Shown here one piece after another: positions 46,348 to 58,381 of a stretch of 64,000 bases of DNA (its first letter is position 1; every line of letters begins with the position of its first letter). Made by a program: the position numbers and the translations under genes. A model generated the notes under the pieces. The model saw only the letters and a list, made by a program, of their open reading frames with translations, did no database searches and was not told where the DNA came from. The stretch comes from Siphonodentalium dalli (Eukaryota > Mollusca > Scaphopoda > Gadilida > Siphonodentaliidae): positions 168,530,664 through 168,594,663 of the forward strand of contig CP136066.1 in NCBI GenBank assembly GCA_032622095.1. The letters are read 5' to 3'.

Positions 46348-46408
46348 TGGTGCTGACAGACTGAAGACTGGGACGCAAGGCTTGTTTTTTTTTCTGGAAA
46401 TTGGATTC

Positions 46409-46990
46409 TTAAAAAAAAATTACAGCTTCTGTCAGTGAGACAAGAATATATCTTATCTTGGCACAGCTGGATGGTGATAACTGCTGCTCCAGATTAGGTG
46501 ATAGATCAACAGATGTTGATGGATGTTGGTGTGTGTAGAATCCGAAGTAGACATTAGGAAAAGTTAGCCATTGAGCCACAGAATATTTTCGCTGTCCGAA
46601 ACAGTGAAGATGTACCGGATAACTGGCGAGCTGCATCTCCTGGAAGAAGGTGAAAACCCGCGAACATACATAATCACCGTAATTGTCAACCCCTCGAAAG
46701 TGTATCAAGTTGGGTTTGTCGGGCGTAGCAATCTTCAACAGTTCCCTAAGCACATTCTCCTGCGACTCGGTGTAATCCATCCCAATTTCTCCTAAGGCAT
46801 TAACTCGCGGATCCACGACAAATTTCTCCAGTTAATTCCTAAGACGATCATAAAAGAAATGCCACTTCTTTGGATGAAGTCCTACATCTATTCCCCACTT
46901 CCTCCAGTAACCGAAAGAATGACAGCGGGAAATCTCTGCAGTGTCCTATCCTTATGAAGGTGACTATGCAAGTTGGTAGTGTTGATTCCA
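46409..46990 (-). pseudogene. TatD-type metal-dependent hydrolase fragment
   Basis: Reading from 46990: LHSHLHKDRTLQRFPAVI (the HxH metal site), then in a second frame YWRKWGIDVGLHPKKWHFFY, a TAA, then DPRVNALGEIGMDYTESQEN, VLRELLKIATPDKPNLIHFR, YPVHLHCFGQRKYSVAQWLT and FPNVYFGFYTHQHPS. TatD family members are TIM-barrel DNases (TATDN genes). The HxH, GxHPK, GEIGxDY and HxHCF blocks are recognisable, but the C-terminal LLLETDxPY block is lost. There is one stop and at least one frame change. An acidic leader (EDQESADLVQESEEVSSGL) precedes it. Likely part of a multi-copy or mobile gene. Confidence 0.7.
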
Positions 46991-47374
46991 CGCCGTCCGT
47001 CGAAGTAACCTCTTCTGCCATCCAGTCCTCAATATCATCATCCTCCAGTGACAAATACTCTGTTGTTGCGATTTTGACCGGGTTAGGATCCCCAACAACT
47101 TTGTCTGACAAACCAGAGGATACTTCTTCCGATTCCTGAACGAGATCAGCAGACTCTTGATCTTCGACGTGGTCAACTTCCATAGGTACTTCCTCCTCTT
47201 CTCTAGGTGCGGATTCCTAGAGTAGCCCCTTAACCGGACGAACCAGTCCAGGTCCCACTCCCTCCCCTCTTCCCTTGGTTCAGATTCCGAGAGTAGGCCC
47301 TTAACCGGGCGAGCCAGTCCATGTCCCACTTCTTCCTCCTCCCATTCTGCCATAAATCCCTGCTCCGTTTTCAT
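46965..47374 (-). pseudogene. acidic N-terminal leader region upstream of the TatD fragment
   Basis: Two overlapping frames (47374-46964, and 47183-46848) are Glu/Asp-rich: MKTEQGFMAEWEEEEVGHGL, KGLLSESEPREEGREWDLDW, then MEVDHVEDQESADLVQESEE and YLSLEDDDIEDWMAEEVTST. Within it, CCCTTAACCGG-CGA-CCAGTCCA-GTCCCACT occurs twice 65 bp apart (47225 and 47291), a tandem duplication. Probably the N-terminal part of the same broken gene. Confidence 0.4.
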
Positions 47375-47399
47375 CCATCTTCCTTAAAGAAATGGTTAT

Positions 47400-48855
47400 C
47401 AAATGAGAAAGAACAATTGAATTCCGCAATGGCTGTAAATAATACGCAAGGTTCGATATTAAATGTGCGTTACATGGGCACCCTTGTGAATTCTGGTTAG
47501 GGATTTCGAATCACTCCATTTGAAGATGAACATGTCAAGTCTGGCAAAGTTTATTTGCATGGCCTGAGGTTGGAAAGTTCCAAGTATCATAATTCACAAC
47601 GACACTAACCTTTGCAATAGCCATCTTGCTATCTAAGTAAATGATAAAGTGAAATGTTGCTGGCAATTTTCCGAAGGTATAGTGAACAAAATAATATGCA
47701 ACAAACAAATCAATAATGATTGGAAGTTTCCGGAGAGTACCTCATAAGCTTTCGATGTGTTAGACAATTATAACCCGATATGGCCAATGGTTTGAAACAT
47801 TTCCATGCATGTGATGGCAAATTTTAAACTTCCTTGCAATGTTGTAACATGAACACATTTGAATGTACGCCGTTTTGCTTTGTTCTGATGAAAAGCCATG
47901 CACATATAACAAAGTTTGTGGGGGTGAGGGTGGTGTGTGTGTAAGGGAGGGCGTATGGGGTGTGATTGCGTGTGTGGAAATATATAATATAATTTTGGCG
48001 TCCCTCAAAAACATTCTACAGATAATAAATAAATTCAATTTGAATACGGAGGACAAATTAGTATAGGTAGGCTAGCGTGTTTTGTATGTTAATATATACT
48101 GCATTTTAAGATAGCTGTTTGATTTAAAAAAATATATATTACCTTTAGCTTTTCTGTAGAGAACAAAATGTGACTTCAAAACAATTGGGTTTTAATAAAA
48201 GTTTAGAATTTTTATCAACCTAGAAAAAATACCAATGATCACATAGAGCGTCTAGGCTTCAGATGCTAAAATCGGTTTATAATGAAGGGCGTTTTCAAAC
48301 CCGAATTGATTTGGTTAAAAAAAATTGTGGATTTTCATGATCGATATGCAATACAAATAGTGGTGATTGCAACTATTTTTCATTTTCGCTTGCATGTTGA
48401 GCAAACAATTGGCTGTAAAAAATATGCTAAATTGGAAGGACATCTTTAAAGTCAGTCACAATAATTATGTTATCCCTTGATATTGATGAGTATACTATAT
48501 TTGCTTACTATACAATGACGATCGATTTGTAAATTGCTGCCGAGGTGCACATTAGTTCGGGTGTTGGCAACGTTGTGGTGAATATTGTTGGTCTGTATAT
48601 GGTGGCTGTCGATATAAGCTGTTAGTAGATTTGTTCCGCATGTCACCCTGGTGGAATGGGTGTCCTCGGTTTTTCGTTCACCTTTCATTTTCGGAGTTTG
48701 CAATACAAATATGGATATGACATTCTGAAATGCAAGTAGATATATACACATATATACACTTGGTAACATTTGTCAATACTATAATTTTAATCAAAACAAA
48801 TAATATATATTATCGGTTGAGTGACACCTACCTAAATATTAGTTAGTATGAACGT
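47400..48855. other. gene-poor stretch
   Basis: No supported gene. One minus-strand segment (about 48540-48690; RNKSTNSLYRQPPYTDQQYS) is protein-like but has no splice site and is left uncalled. Confidence 0.4.
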
Positions 48856-48857
48856 TT

Positions 48858-48968
48858 ATAATAAGACTTGTTCAAACTTGCTGACGTTGGTGGCCCTGCC
48901 TGTCGTACCTGGAGCAGATGGCTCTGATGTGACGGGATCAGTTGTCGGTGATGATGCATTGAGAACCT
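48858..48968 (-). CDS. possible terminal exon, Ser/Thr/Pro-rich
   Basis: A strong acceptor (CATGTTTACAG) is followed in phase 0 by VLNASSPTTDPVTSEPSAPG, TTGRATNVSKFEQVLL and TAA. It lies about 210 bp past the stop of the six-exon gene on the same strand. I could not make the phases agree with that gene's last exon, so it may be an alternative end or a separate gene. Confidence 0.4.
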
Positions 48969-49181
48969 GTAAACATGTGGATCATTAATTTTGCGAACTA
49001 GTGTTTTCCATTGACTACAATTCCTGTTACATCATCATTTTCTACAATTTATATGAACAAATACCAGCGAAATTCCTATAATTTTCTTGCCTAATAAACA
49101 CACTGGACAATCGTTACAATCCGTGTGAAGAAATATACGGTGAAAATAGATACATGAATAACTGTACCTGTTCATCCCTCT

Positions 49182-52100
49182 TTAATTTTTGCCATATCTA
49201 TACGTGCATGGGTGAAGCACGTACTTCCTTTTGGTGTGCACTCCTGTAATATACAATGAGTTTAGTTTCACTCGGATTGCCAACACTTTTTGGAGTTAAA
49301 TTGTTTGTAATTACCAATATAAGCATGCATATCCCGACAGTCCTAGTAATACAATTGTGCATTATACTAACCTTGAATACCTCCGACAATGCAATGGTGC
49401 CCCAATGGAAACTCCTTGCAGACGGCACACGCAATGACAGGAACACCTCGCCTGCAAGAACAATGCCATACTTATATTGCAATAGGCCTGCATAATATTT
49501 ATACTTCCATATATTCCCCGATCCACATCTTTAATTTAACCCTCTATCCACCCCTATCCAATCCTTACCCATAAACCACTCCATACCCCTAATATTTCCA
49601 TAAGCACATTGGGGTATTGCTCACTGTTACGGTTCTGGTATTTCATCAGTGGAGTGTATAACCGGTATTAATCTTCCCGTAGCATACTGGCTACATGATG
49701 TGCATATATTGCCTTTCTTAGCAGTAGTCTTAGTGAGAATGCCATTTGTTTCCGAGGCAGTTATCGTTGATTGGCGAATTCGCTTTGCAGCTATGGCCTC
49801 CACCTTATCATCTTTGCCTGCTGCTAGTTGGGTGTGTTGCAGTCAGCTGCACTCCAGTATCTACTTTTGTTCGGCATTGTTTTGTAAAAAATATTGTTTT
49901 TGAGCTTTTTGTCACCTGCGCAACGCAGTGGTCATATCTTACCAGAGGGTAGAGGTAGGTCGTGGTTCCGTTGTTGCTACATGATTTTTGAACAAGTGTT
50001 GCTTGCATTGATCAATGCCGTTCTCAAACTATATATAGCTACTATATAGTGCATATTGTTGCTATAGTGCCTATCTGTGTAACACCTGTATGTTATTGGG
50101 GTGATATAGTAGCTATATCGTAAATAGTGCCTATAGTGTGGACCTGATATCGCATTCAGGATAAACCAAATTACGCCCACCTGGTATTTGACAGACGCTC
50201 CCACCAGAGGGCATATTCGCAGGTGGCGTTTCTAATTTTTCGAGCAGCCATTTTTAATCGAAGAATTAAGACAAAGAAAGATGGACGCTTCCAATGACTC
50301 TGTTGAACTTTGGACGGAAGATGCTGTTGCGAAATGGCTGGACGACGCGGGATTGTCTGAATTAAAATCGGCATTTAGAGGTTAATATTAACACCACATT
50401 TGTTGGAAATTATTATCATTATATCAACATCAAATGATAAACACACACACCGCCATCATTACTTCAATAATAATCCAACCTCTTGTTAATTTTGTTTTCA
50501 AATTAACCAGCGAATTATTATGTTCTCATTCCACTAATTAAAACATTTAATTTGGCCTCAAATTCATGACTTACCAGCTACATGTGTTAGAATATCCCTC
50601 TGAATATCTTGCCTCTGCCTGAAAAACTCGGCCATTTTTTCAGACCCCATTACTTTGGTAGAATATTTATCCTCTTTTACGAGGATGATTGCAAATTCAC
50701 CACCAGCTTGTGATAGCTGTTCACCCTGAAAATCAATATACAATGTTTTATTTTGACAGTGCATCCCAAATTATGGCTTTACTTCAATGGTGTTAAGCGC
50801 TACTGCAACACTGCTTTGGCATGGTTGGAAATCTGAGGAAATATGTATACTATTTTATGACTTAAATGTTTATTGAGGCATACACATGTATATCTCATAT
50901 TTATTGACCTAGTATTGCAATGTCATGTAATCTAGTATTGTGATGTCATGCAAGAAACATTGTATATCCAGGTAATATCTCATATTTATTGTTCAGATTA
51001 CAAAAAATTTCCCGCACCAGGCTGAACCATGGTCGGCTGGTGTGTCATTGTCTCTCCCCCGTGGCCAATACAAAAATGCTAACAATATTTTACTACATTT
51101 GGTCAAACTTGTGGAATGAAATGGTCATCAGTTGGAGAATTTTCCAACCTGAGGGGGAGTATGAGGTTTGAAATTTCCAACACCATAGGAAAGCTTCAGT
51201 TGAGGCCAGTCTAGATGCTAGGATTTGCAATTTTCTTGTTCAAATTTCAAAATGTTCTCACACCGGGCTGAACAACAATGGTCGTGGACTCTTGTCCGTA
51301 GCCGTGTGCATTTGTATGAAGTTAGACCACTAGATGTTAGGATTTATGCAGTTTCAGGTTAAAATATCTGAATGTTCTCATACCTGGAATATAGAACCAT
51401 GGATTGTGAAGATATAGGATATTAGGCCTGAGAGCACTGATGTACAATGGGGTGAAAATGGAATTATGCAATACTTCGGCCTGATTCGGGGGGGGGGGGG
51501 GTGCAGTTGGAATTTCCCAAGGTGGACACCCCCCAAACGGGAAACCTCTAGCCACATCCCAGAATTTCAGACAACAAACAAATTTCCCCAAGAACATGTT
51601 CTTCAATGAATGTTTTCACAAATATGTTTATATAGGGACAACTGCTAGAAAACTGTTCTCGCCAATAAAGTTTATGTCAGCTTTAATAGATGATTCAATT
51701 TTCGTTGGAAGGTCAGATAGATCATGAATCGAGAATTCGTGTAGTAACGTACTGGGATTAGAAGTTATATATCTGTATGATCAGGTGATTTCATGCAAGA
51801 AACATTACTGAAATGTAAAGACAAATGTTTGATAATATAGCTCAGACTCTTATTGACTTATGTTTCTCTCATAATTTATCAAGTATTCTGGGAATCTGCA
51901 GACATCATGATTTCCTGAACATATTATGAGAGAACGAATATATCATATCTGATCCTTTACTATCCATGTCTCAGAAATGCAACATGGCCCCACTTATGGA
52001 AGAAATATATATTAAACTATGCTCCTATGGGAGGTTCAAGGGATCAGTCAGTCTTTGCAAACATATCACGCTGTCACGCAGGTGTGGATCATCAGAATTG

Positions 52101-52822
52101 TTGTGATTTTTGAAGGCACATGCCACACTCCGAGCTTCACAATTGCAATTTTTATGCTATATTCAATCCAAAATAAATGAAATATGTATAAATATGATGG
52201 TTCTTTTTACCAGATTAATCATTTTATTCTTGAGTTTGCTGCGATAGGCTCTTAGTACAGCTGGATCATGATTAGGAATGGCATTGTCGAGCTCTGTAGC
52301 TTTATCCTTCAAAGAAGACATTTCCTCCTGGCTTAGCTGTTGATATGTGATCTTAGCCCTCCTCCGCTTTTCCTCTGTTGGCAGATCTGTACAGATAATG
52401 TAGGCCAAAAAGTGGAAATGAACTCATCAGGGACATATTCAGGCTGGTTTTCATACCGGTAACTCATATGGGCACCCAAACTCCAGGTGCCCAAATAAAA
52501 AATATTCATATCATAACAGGATACACATATACATTTATATATATTGATATAAGACATTTAAGTTTAACGGTTATATCGATCACTAGCGGTGTGGCATTTT
52601 ATCCAACAATGAAATATGGTATAGCCCACATATTTCACGATTTACGCAGATCTGATGCCGACCACACCCATTTGAAAGATATATAAAAGCAAACACAAAT
52701 TTATATCGGAGAAATAACTGAATAAAGAATATCTATCTATATATTACTCACCGATCGGGAAGTAACAATGGAGACAGAAGCTGTGGCTGTGAGTATCCTA
52801 TCCCACTATAGACGAAAGACAT
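49182..52822 (-). CDS. six-exon gene, 274-codon protein of unknown family with C-terminal Cys/His cluster
   Basis: Exons: 52822-52752, 52480-52211, 50725-50575, 49820-49631, 49451-49372 and 49243-49182. All five junctions keep phase and most sites are canonical (CG|GTGAGT, TTTTCAG, CTG|GTAAGT, TTCTTGCAG). The weakest are the exon-2 acceptor (CACCTGGAG) and the exon-4 donor (CC|GTAACA). One T is missing from a T run near 52410; allowing for it, the exons total 825 nt. Segments: MSFVYSGIGYSQPQLLSPLL; YENQPEYVPDEFISTF; KRRRAKITYQQLSQEEMSSL and LKNKMINL, an HMG-box-like helical stretch; SQAGGEFAIILVKEDKYSTK; FFRQRQDIQRDILTHVA; NICTSCSQYATGRL, IACAVCKEFPLGHHC and YVLHPCTYRYGKN. The CxxC, CxxC and HHC cluster suggests metal binding. 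I do not know the family. The missing T is either an error or inactivation. Confidence 0.65.
50281..50380 (+). CDS. first exon of a SAM-domain protein
   Basis: ATG at 50281 opens MDASNDSVELWTEDAVAKWL and DDAGLSELKSAFR, the first three helices of a SAM domain (W-T-x-D-x-V-x-x-W-L ... G-L ... F). It exits in phase 1 at AGAG|GTTAATATT. SAM domains mediate protein-protein or RNA contacts in signalling and scaffold proteins. It lies on the strand opposite to the six-exon gene, inside its exon 3 to exon 4 intron. The next exon (normally with a GxxLLxLTxxDL block) was not found in the window. Confidence 0.55.
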
Positions 52823-52829
52823 GTAAGGC

Positions 52830-53280
52830 TATCATTTTTTATAGAACCATTTGAGCATGATGTGACAATATTACTTGTTCATTGGAGTAAAGGGTGGGGT
52901 TGGGTACCAGTATTGTGCGTTTGCTGCCAACTCGATAAGCATGACCACCCATATTTATTTATGTTTTATTATTAACTTAGTATTGATATACGAGTATACT
53001 CTTAGCACCCAGAGGATCAACAATTAATTAAAATATTTGTCCAGACGTCTACCGACGACGATGTGAAGTATGAAACTGACCGGAGGCAAGACAAATGTCC
53101 GGTCGTTTTCTATCGCACCAGTTTCCATCTATGCAAGCGCGGAACACGGGTTTACCGATATGGATTCACCTATGTATAAACAGTTGAGACGTTCTTGGAT
53201 AAAACTGAGAGCGGCACTCTAAATAATGTTTCATGTTCTGCTAAAGATGCTTTTTTATTCTCCGCCGATTCCATTTTTCT
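52830..53280. other. upstream region of the six-exon gene
   Basis: No coding sequence seen. The bases directly before the predicted start (52822, minus strand) show no clear TATA box at the usual distance. Confidence 0.35.
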
Positions 53281-53284
53281 TAGA

Positions 53285-53660
53285 TCAGTTTAGAGCCACT
53301 GACGGGTGAGAGAATCGTTCTTTGAATAATTTGTCGTCGGTAACGATGTGCAAATCTGTCGTAATCGCACTGACTAAAGCATTTGAATTGACTTGAACGC
53401 GCCAACGTCTGGCTAAAACCTGATTGTTATCCATGAATGTGAAAATATTAGAATTGGCTGGAGTAATTAATGGGTTTAAAGATTCAGCATTAGCCCAATT
53501 CAGAATTTGTGTATAGGATCCCGCCGGATACACCTTGCTATATGCATGTATGGAACAGGCTGTCATATAATAGTTCATTAAATTAATGATCATGTTCATT
53601 GGCCCTTAAGTGGCGAACCTCTTCCACATACATTGTAAGATAATTTATTCATTTTTTCAT
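53285..53660 (-). pseudogene. copy 1 of an unnamed repeated ORF (DNNQVLxRRWRV family)
   Basis: A 104-codon minus-strand frame reads SYTQILNWANAESLNPLITP, FTFMDNNQVLARRWRVQVNS and ALVSAITTDLHIVTDDKLF. Just before it, a different frame ends VEEVRHLRANEHDH with a stop that overlaps the ATG of this frame, as in the other copies. The family is unknown to me by name; FDNNQxxGxxW...SVITxxxxI motifs recur in unnamed multi-copy proteins of aquatic invertebrates (recollection). Confidence 0.55.
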
Positions 53661-54125
53661 TCGTTGATCCATATTGTTGGGGACAACTTTTCATCATATT
53701 GAACAGTTTTAAAGTAAATCGGCAATATATGTACAATGTTTGTGATAACACTTAGAAGTGGTTTTGCGTTTATGTTCACTCGCCACCGCCTTCCCAAAAC
53801 CTGGTTATTGTCAAAGAATGTTATGACATTTCCCGAATCTGGACATTTTAATGGTTGTGAGGCATTGGCCTTTGCCCAGTCCAATATAAATGTATATGAC
53901 GCAGAAGCGTGTACTAGCCCTAAAATATTACACACGGTCTTACTAGACGTCACGAAATAAGTCAAAAGGTTCACCATGAATGAAATTGGTCCAATATATT
54001 GTGTTTCTTAAATATCTTATCTGCTCAATTGCCATGCACAAAGTGTTGATTTGTTTTTCTTTCTTAAGGTTACATTGACTAATTCCTTGCAAGAATGACA
54101 CTAGAACATAATTTTGGCACGACAA
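53657..54125 (-). pseudogene. copy 2 of the DNNQVLxRRWRV ORF, with overlapping upstream frame
   Basis: The downstream frame (53977-53657) reads SYTFILDWAKANASQPLKCP, VITFFDNNQVLGRRWRVNIN and AKPLLSVITNIVHIL. The upstream frame (54125-53943) ends LCMAIEQIRYLRNTIYW ... FDLFRDV, overlapping the start of the second. It is tandem to copy 1 on the same strand. The two are diverged, so this is an old duplication. Confidence 0.55.
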
Positions 54126-54129
54126 CCAA

Positions 54130-57100
54130 TATGTAGTTGAGAAGTCCCGCCCACCTCATTCCTCCCTGGCCTAACCAGGTGATATGATGGGCTCCTAGGC
54201 CCAGATCTTTTATCATATTTTGTCAAAGCATACTCCTCCGCCCTACTTATAATGGACGATCCCACAATCCATACTACCTTTTCTGTTGGTCGTCTGTGGT
54301 CACTGTCAGGTGGCACTCATTGAGCTGCTGTATAACAAATTGACATTTATTAACAGCCGCAGTAACAATTTCAGACTGGAAAATAGTAAGTATACAACAA
54401 CAGTGGTTGATAGTCCCAACTTGGAAAATGGCAGTCATTCTTATTATCAAAATAATATGTATAGGTTATAACCCACTTGGGTATCTGTACAATAAATATT
54501 GACCTAGGGCCGCGGTCTATATTCCGTGCACAGATACCAAGCGGGTTGTGACATATTTATAAACCGATTCACACCCCGAGGCAAACATAATTGAGCCACT
54601 TTCAAGATGATGATTACGTGTCAATTACTATTCAAAGAGTTATTGAATGTTGTGCGGTGTTACATATATTCCTACCACACAATTCAAATGATCATCGACA
54701 GTGGGCGCACTTGAATCGGGATTATTTATCAGCGCGCGTCAATAAACATGTTGTCTCTAAATTTAAAGTATTCTTTATTCCAATTCCTCCTTGCGACAAT
54801 AAAATGTTATTTTCATAATGTATATTAATCAGGCAGAACCCAGGCGGAATGCCCCGATAGTGTTCGACATTCCGACTCTGAGAAACTGTTCCACGTTGCA
54901 GGAAGTCTGTGTTTTGATATCACCAACATTCATGTAAACAGACTAAAACAAATCTGTGGCTTGTAGAATATTCTCAATGTTATTGTTAAACAGTGATTAT
55001 TGCAGATTATGCATTCCAAACAAATGTGGATTGCGCTCAGTTCTTCCATGCATCCATCGCTACGAATCTCGACGGTCCACAATTTCATTCGACGGTCTCG
55101 AATGAAATTGTGGATGAAGATGGATAACGCAAATCAAGTAGTAATACGGCCAACTTTCATACTTAAATGATAATATGGCAAATTTTATTTAATAACATGT
55201 TGATATATAACATGTTTTTTTGTTGAAATTTTATAGCATAGTTGACAGCGGTTAGCATCATTTTGCTGTAAGTAATCGATTCTGGTAACAAAAGCGTATT
55301 GTGAAGATATGTTATTGTTGTAATTTGATGATATGGGGACTGTCTGATCGGATTGGGTACCTTTAATACCCATACTAAGAATTGGGGATGGCTATAATTG
55401 ATGGTGTCTACAATCAAGCTCAACTTTCTTTGAAAATACATCGATATAGTTGTAAAGAGAATTTAGAGCATTTTTAAAGTCATCTATATTATATATTCAA
55501 CTCACTGATGGTAGATTGGAATATTTGTTTGTTTGTTTGTTTGTTTGTTTTTGTGATATCCATAAACATATGAGCAGAGGGATGCTCGTATCCCGGTTCC
55601 ACAGTAGAGGCACCCCTGTCTTGGATTCCGGTAGTGGAACATCACTAATGGTATCCAGAGCAGTCTACCTTGCGGCAGTTTACAAATGTCATGATAAGAG
55701 TAACAAAAACATAGAATATACCAGTCTAGACTACCTTGGATTAATCGCTCTTTATCATATTCTCGTATAAAAATCAACTAAATCGCAGACGCTCTTTATC
55801 CATGATGTGGCATATTCGCCGGAAACGAATCAACAAACGTGTATAACTCGTGTTAAAATTGGTCGGGCGGATTCCAAATCCTAACTTTACCCGTTTATTA
55901 GTCCAGTAAATTTCCAGACCAAATTCCAGCCAATTCAGTTGAACCCACCAAACACCTCATAGGAAGATGAACAAGGGAGAGAATACCAACAAAATGGGGC
56001 CATAGCTTATATGGTCGAAGTTGGCCAGCGGTCCCAGAATATGGACCCGACCTGTCTCTGTATATAGTATACCCAAATACCAAAATTACATGTTATCCAG
56101 TTGATACTATATAAAGTTATTATCCATAAGTCAAAATCGAGTAGATGGATGGACAGACCGACAGACGGACAGATTAATAATATAATGCGTCCATATTCTT
56201 TTTAAATTTAAACATATGTTGCACGGGGAGTTTTAGTTTCCGATATTATGCATCACATCTAATGGTATTAAACAATACATACACATGTTTATGCATGCAT
56301 GCTTAGGGTGAAAATTCCAGATAATCGTAACAATCATGCTTAATATACATAATTTGCATATAAACCGTCGAAAACCGCTTTTTGGGTGGTATTGTATGAT
56401 TATGGAGCCAATTATCAGAAAGTAACTACACTGTTACAAGAGGTAAACATTGCGTTGTTGATTACTCACACTATCGTGGCAAGGTTGTTTTGTTATCTTG
56501 TCATCGGAGGTACCGTTGTTCACATAGGGAGGATAGCCCATATACTATACCGTTATTGAAACATAGCATTTAAAGGATTAAGAACCGTTTGCATACAATG
56601 TTATATGGGGACAGACCCAGGAGAAAATATAAGTGTTTATATATAGGATGGACTTAATTTAGTATGTCTATATATACATATACACATTAAACAACACAAT
56701 AGAACGCTCTTTATCAATGGGTTTCCTTTATATTGTATATATAATTAATGTATTCTATACAATTATATACTAGTAATAGGTTGTAGATCTTAAACAATAT
56801 CGTGATTTAGCCTAATGTTTGATTATCAGCGTGGCTTGATAACATGGAGGAAACATTAAATTATATAATTTGGAAAATGTTTACTACGATCATGCTGAAA
56901 ATGGTCTTTAGAATGTTGGGAAACAGAAAATAAATAACCAGCATGGGTCATCAAGAGAGCATCTCTAGCTTAAACGAACTTCAAATACAGAACGTTTGTT
57001 TGTGGTTTCGGTTCTAATGCTCCCGACCTAATATGATTACTAGAGAAAGAACCGTGCAGTTCAAAATTACCGAACTACACCCCAGCTGAAAATGGGCCAA

Positions 57101-58370
57101 AGTAACCTCGTAATCAAGCACACGTAGATTTTCAAACGATTGATCGCGCGCGATGGTGCACCAAAAAACCGTACAGTATAAACCTGTATGTCGCGTACCG
57201 GTATAATAATATGTAAGTTTGTAATTGTTAATGTTTGTTCCTCCCTGGATATAGGTTGGATTTATCGTTCATCTGAATAGCAATTTTTAGAAACAGTTCT
57301 TGGGAGTTCAGATAAAATTAACAATATTGAATTTATAGGAATCGAGCTGTCAAGTAGAATGAAACAAAGTTACCTTAATTTGTTGATTTACATGGTCGAA
57401 GTGTTATCCATTGTCCGAAGCATATATAACACGTATGGTGGCGAATAGACAGCCACCACTCCCAGAAAGAAAACCAAACAATGTCTGAATGTATTACAGG
57501 CAAAATGGAACCCCACTCCGTTGTATTGTAGCAGAGGTTGTTTTGGGGAAATAACGTTGATGAGTCATATGACGTAATCGCGCGCGACGTCGTTGATATG
57601 TGTTGTTAACCACAAACCTGCCAAATTAGTTATCTATAATGATTCAGTATCCAGAAAAGGAACAGTGTTTACCGTGGCAGGGATTGTTTAATTAAATCAA
57701 TGTATTGCAGCCCAAGGTATATCTAGGTGAAACAAAGGAAATCAAACCATAAAAAGTAGTCAAACTCAAACTTTAATATAACTAAATATAATGTAAGGGT
57801 TGTCTCTATAAACTGAGTCATTGTTAAACTGTCAAACGTCTAATGATCAAAAGACTCCTCTAAAGCGGGTGACCAGGAACACCGAGTTCCATATCATATT
57901 AGTTTTGTGATACCCATAAACATATGAGCAGAGGGATCTATATTATATATTCAACTCACTGATGGTAGATTGGAATATTTGTTAATACTGTTATCCACCA
58001 GATCATGTCTATGGTCGTTTCTTCGTGTTTTATGTCGGTCACTTTTATGATGTGAAACTGTGATTTACTGTGCACATGATGGGCCTATTTGTTTCAAGCT
58101 AGCCTTGATTTTAGGGTATGTATGTGCTTACGTATTACATCATGTACCAGTATGACACCCAATTAGTCTATAAAGGCATTTGACGTTCATACCACACGTG
58201 ATGTGCTTCTAGATGGGAAATACTGGGTCAGAGACTGTTTTAACTTATGGTAGTCATTTTGAGGGCTATTTTTTGTTAAAACTATCCTCGATTTTTTTGT
58301 AGGACCATTATGAACATAACACTCATTATTACCATCATGATTTTGAAAATATGATTCATTCCGATTAAAA
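54130..58370. other. gene-poor, repeat-bearing stretch
   Basis: I found no supported gene in over 4 kb. It holds a diverged copy of the 4840-4960 repeat (about 55255-55370), a (GTTT)n tract (55524-55552), and a repeat block (GTGATATCCATAAACATATG, AGCAGAGGGAT; CTATATTATATATTCAACTC, ACTGATGGTAGATTGG) present at 55472-55600 and 57903-58015 and in part at 60500-60600. Confidence 0.5.
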
Positions 58371-58381
58371 TAATTACTCAC

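Noticed and set aside
15747-52822. One 37-kb gene joining the six-exon locus with the exons at 15.7-17.0 kb
   Set aside because: Strand and order would allow it, but the six-exon model ends with its own stop and no linking exons were found.
53736-53960. 74-codon plus-strand frame
   Set aside because: Shadow of copy 2 of the same family on the minus strand.
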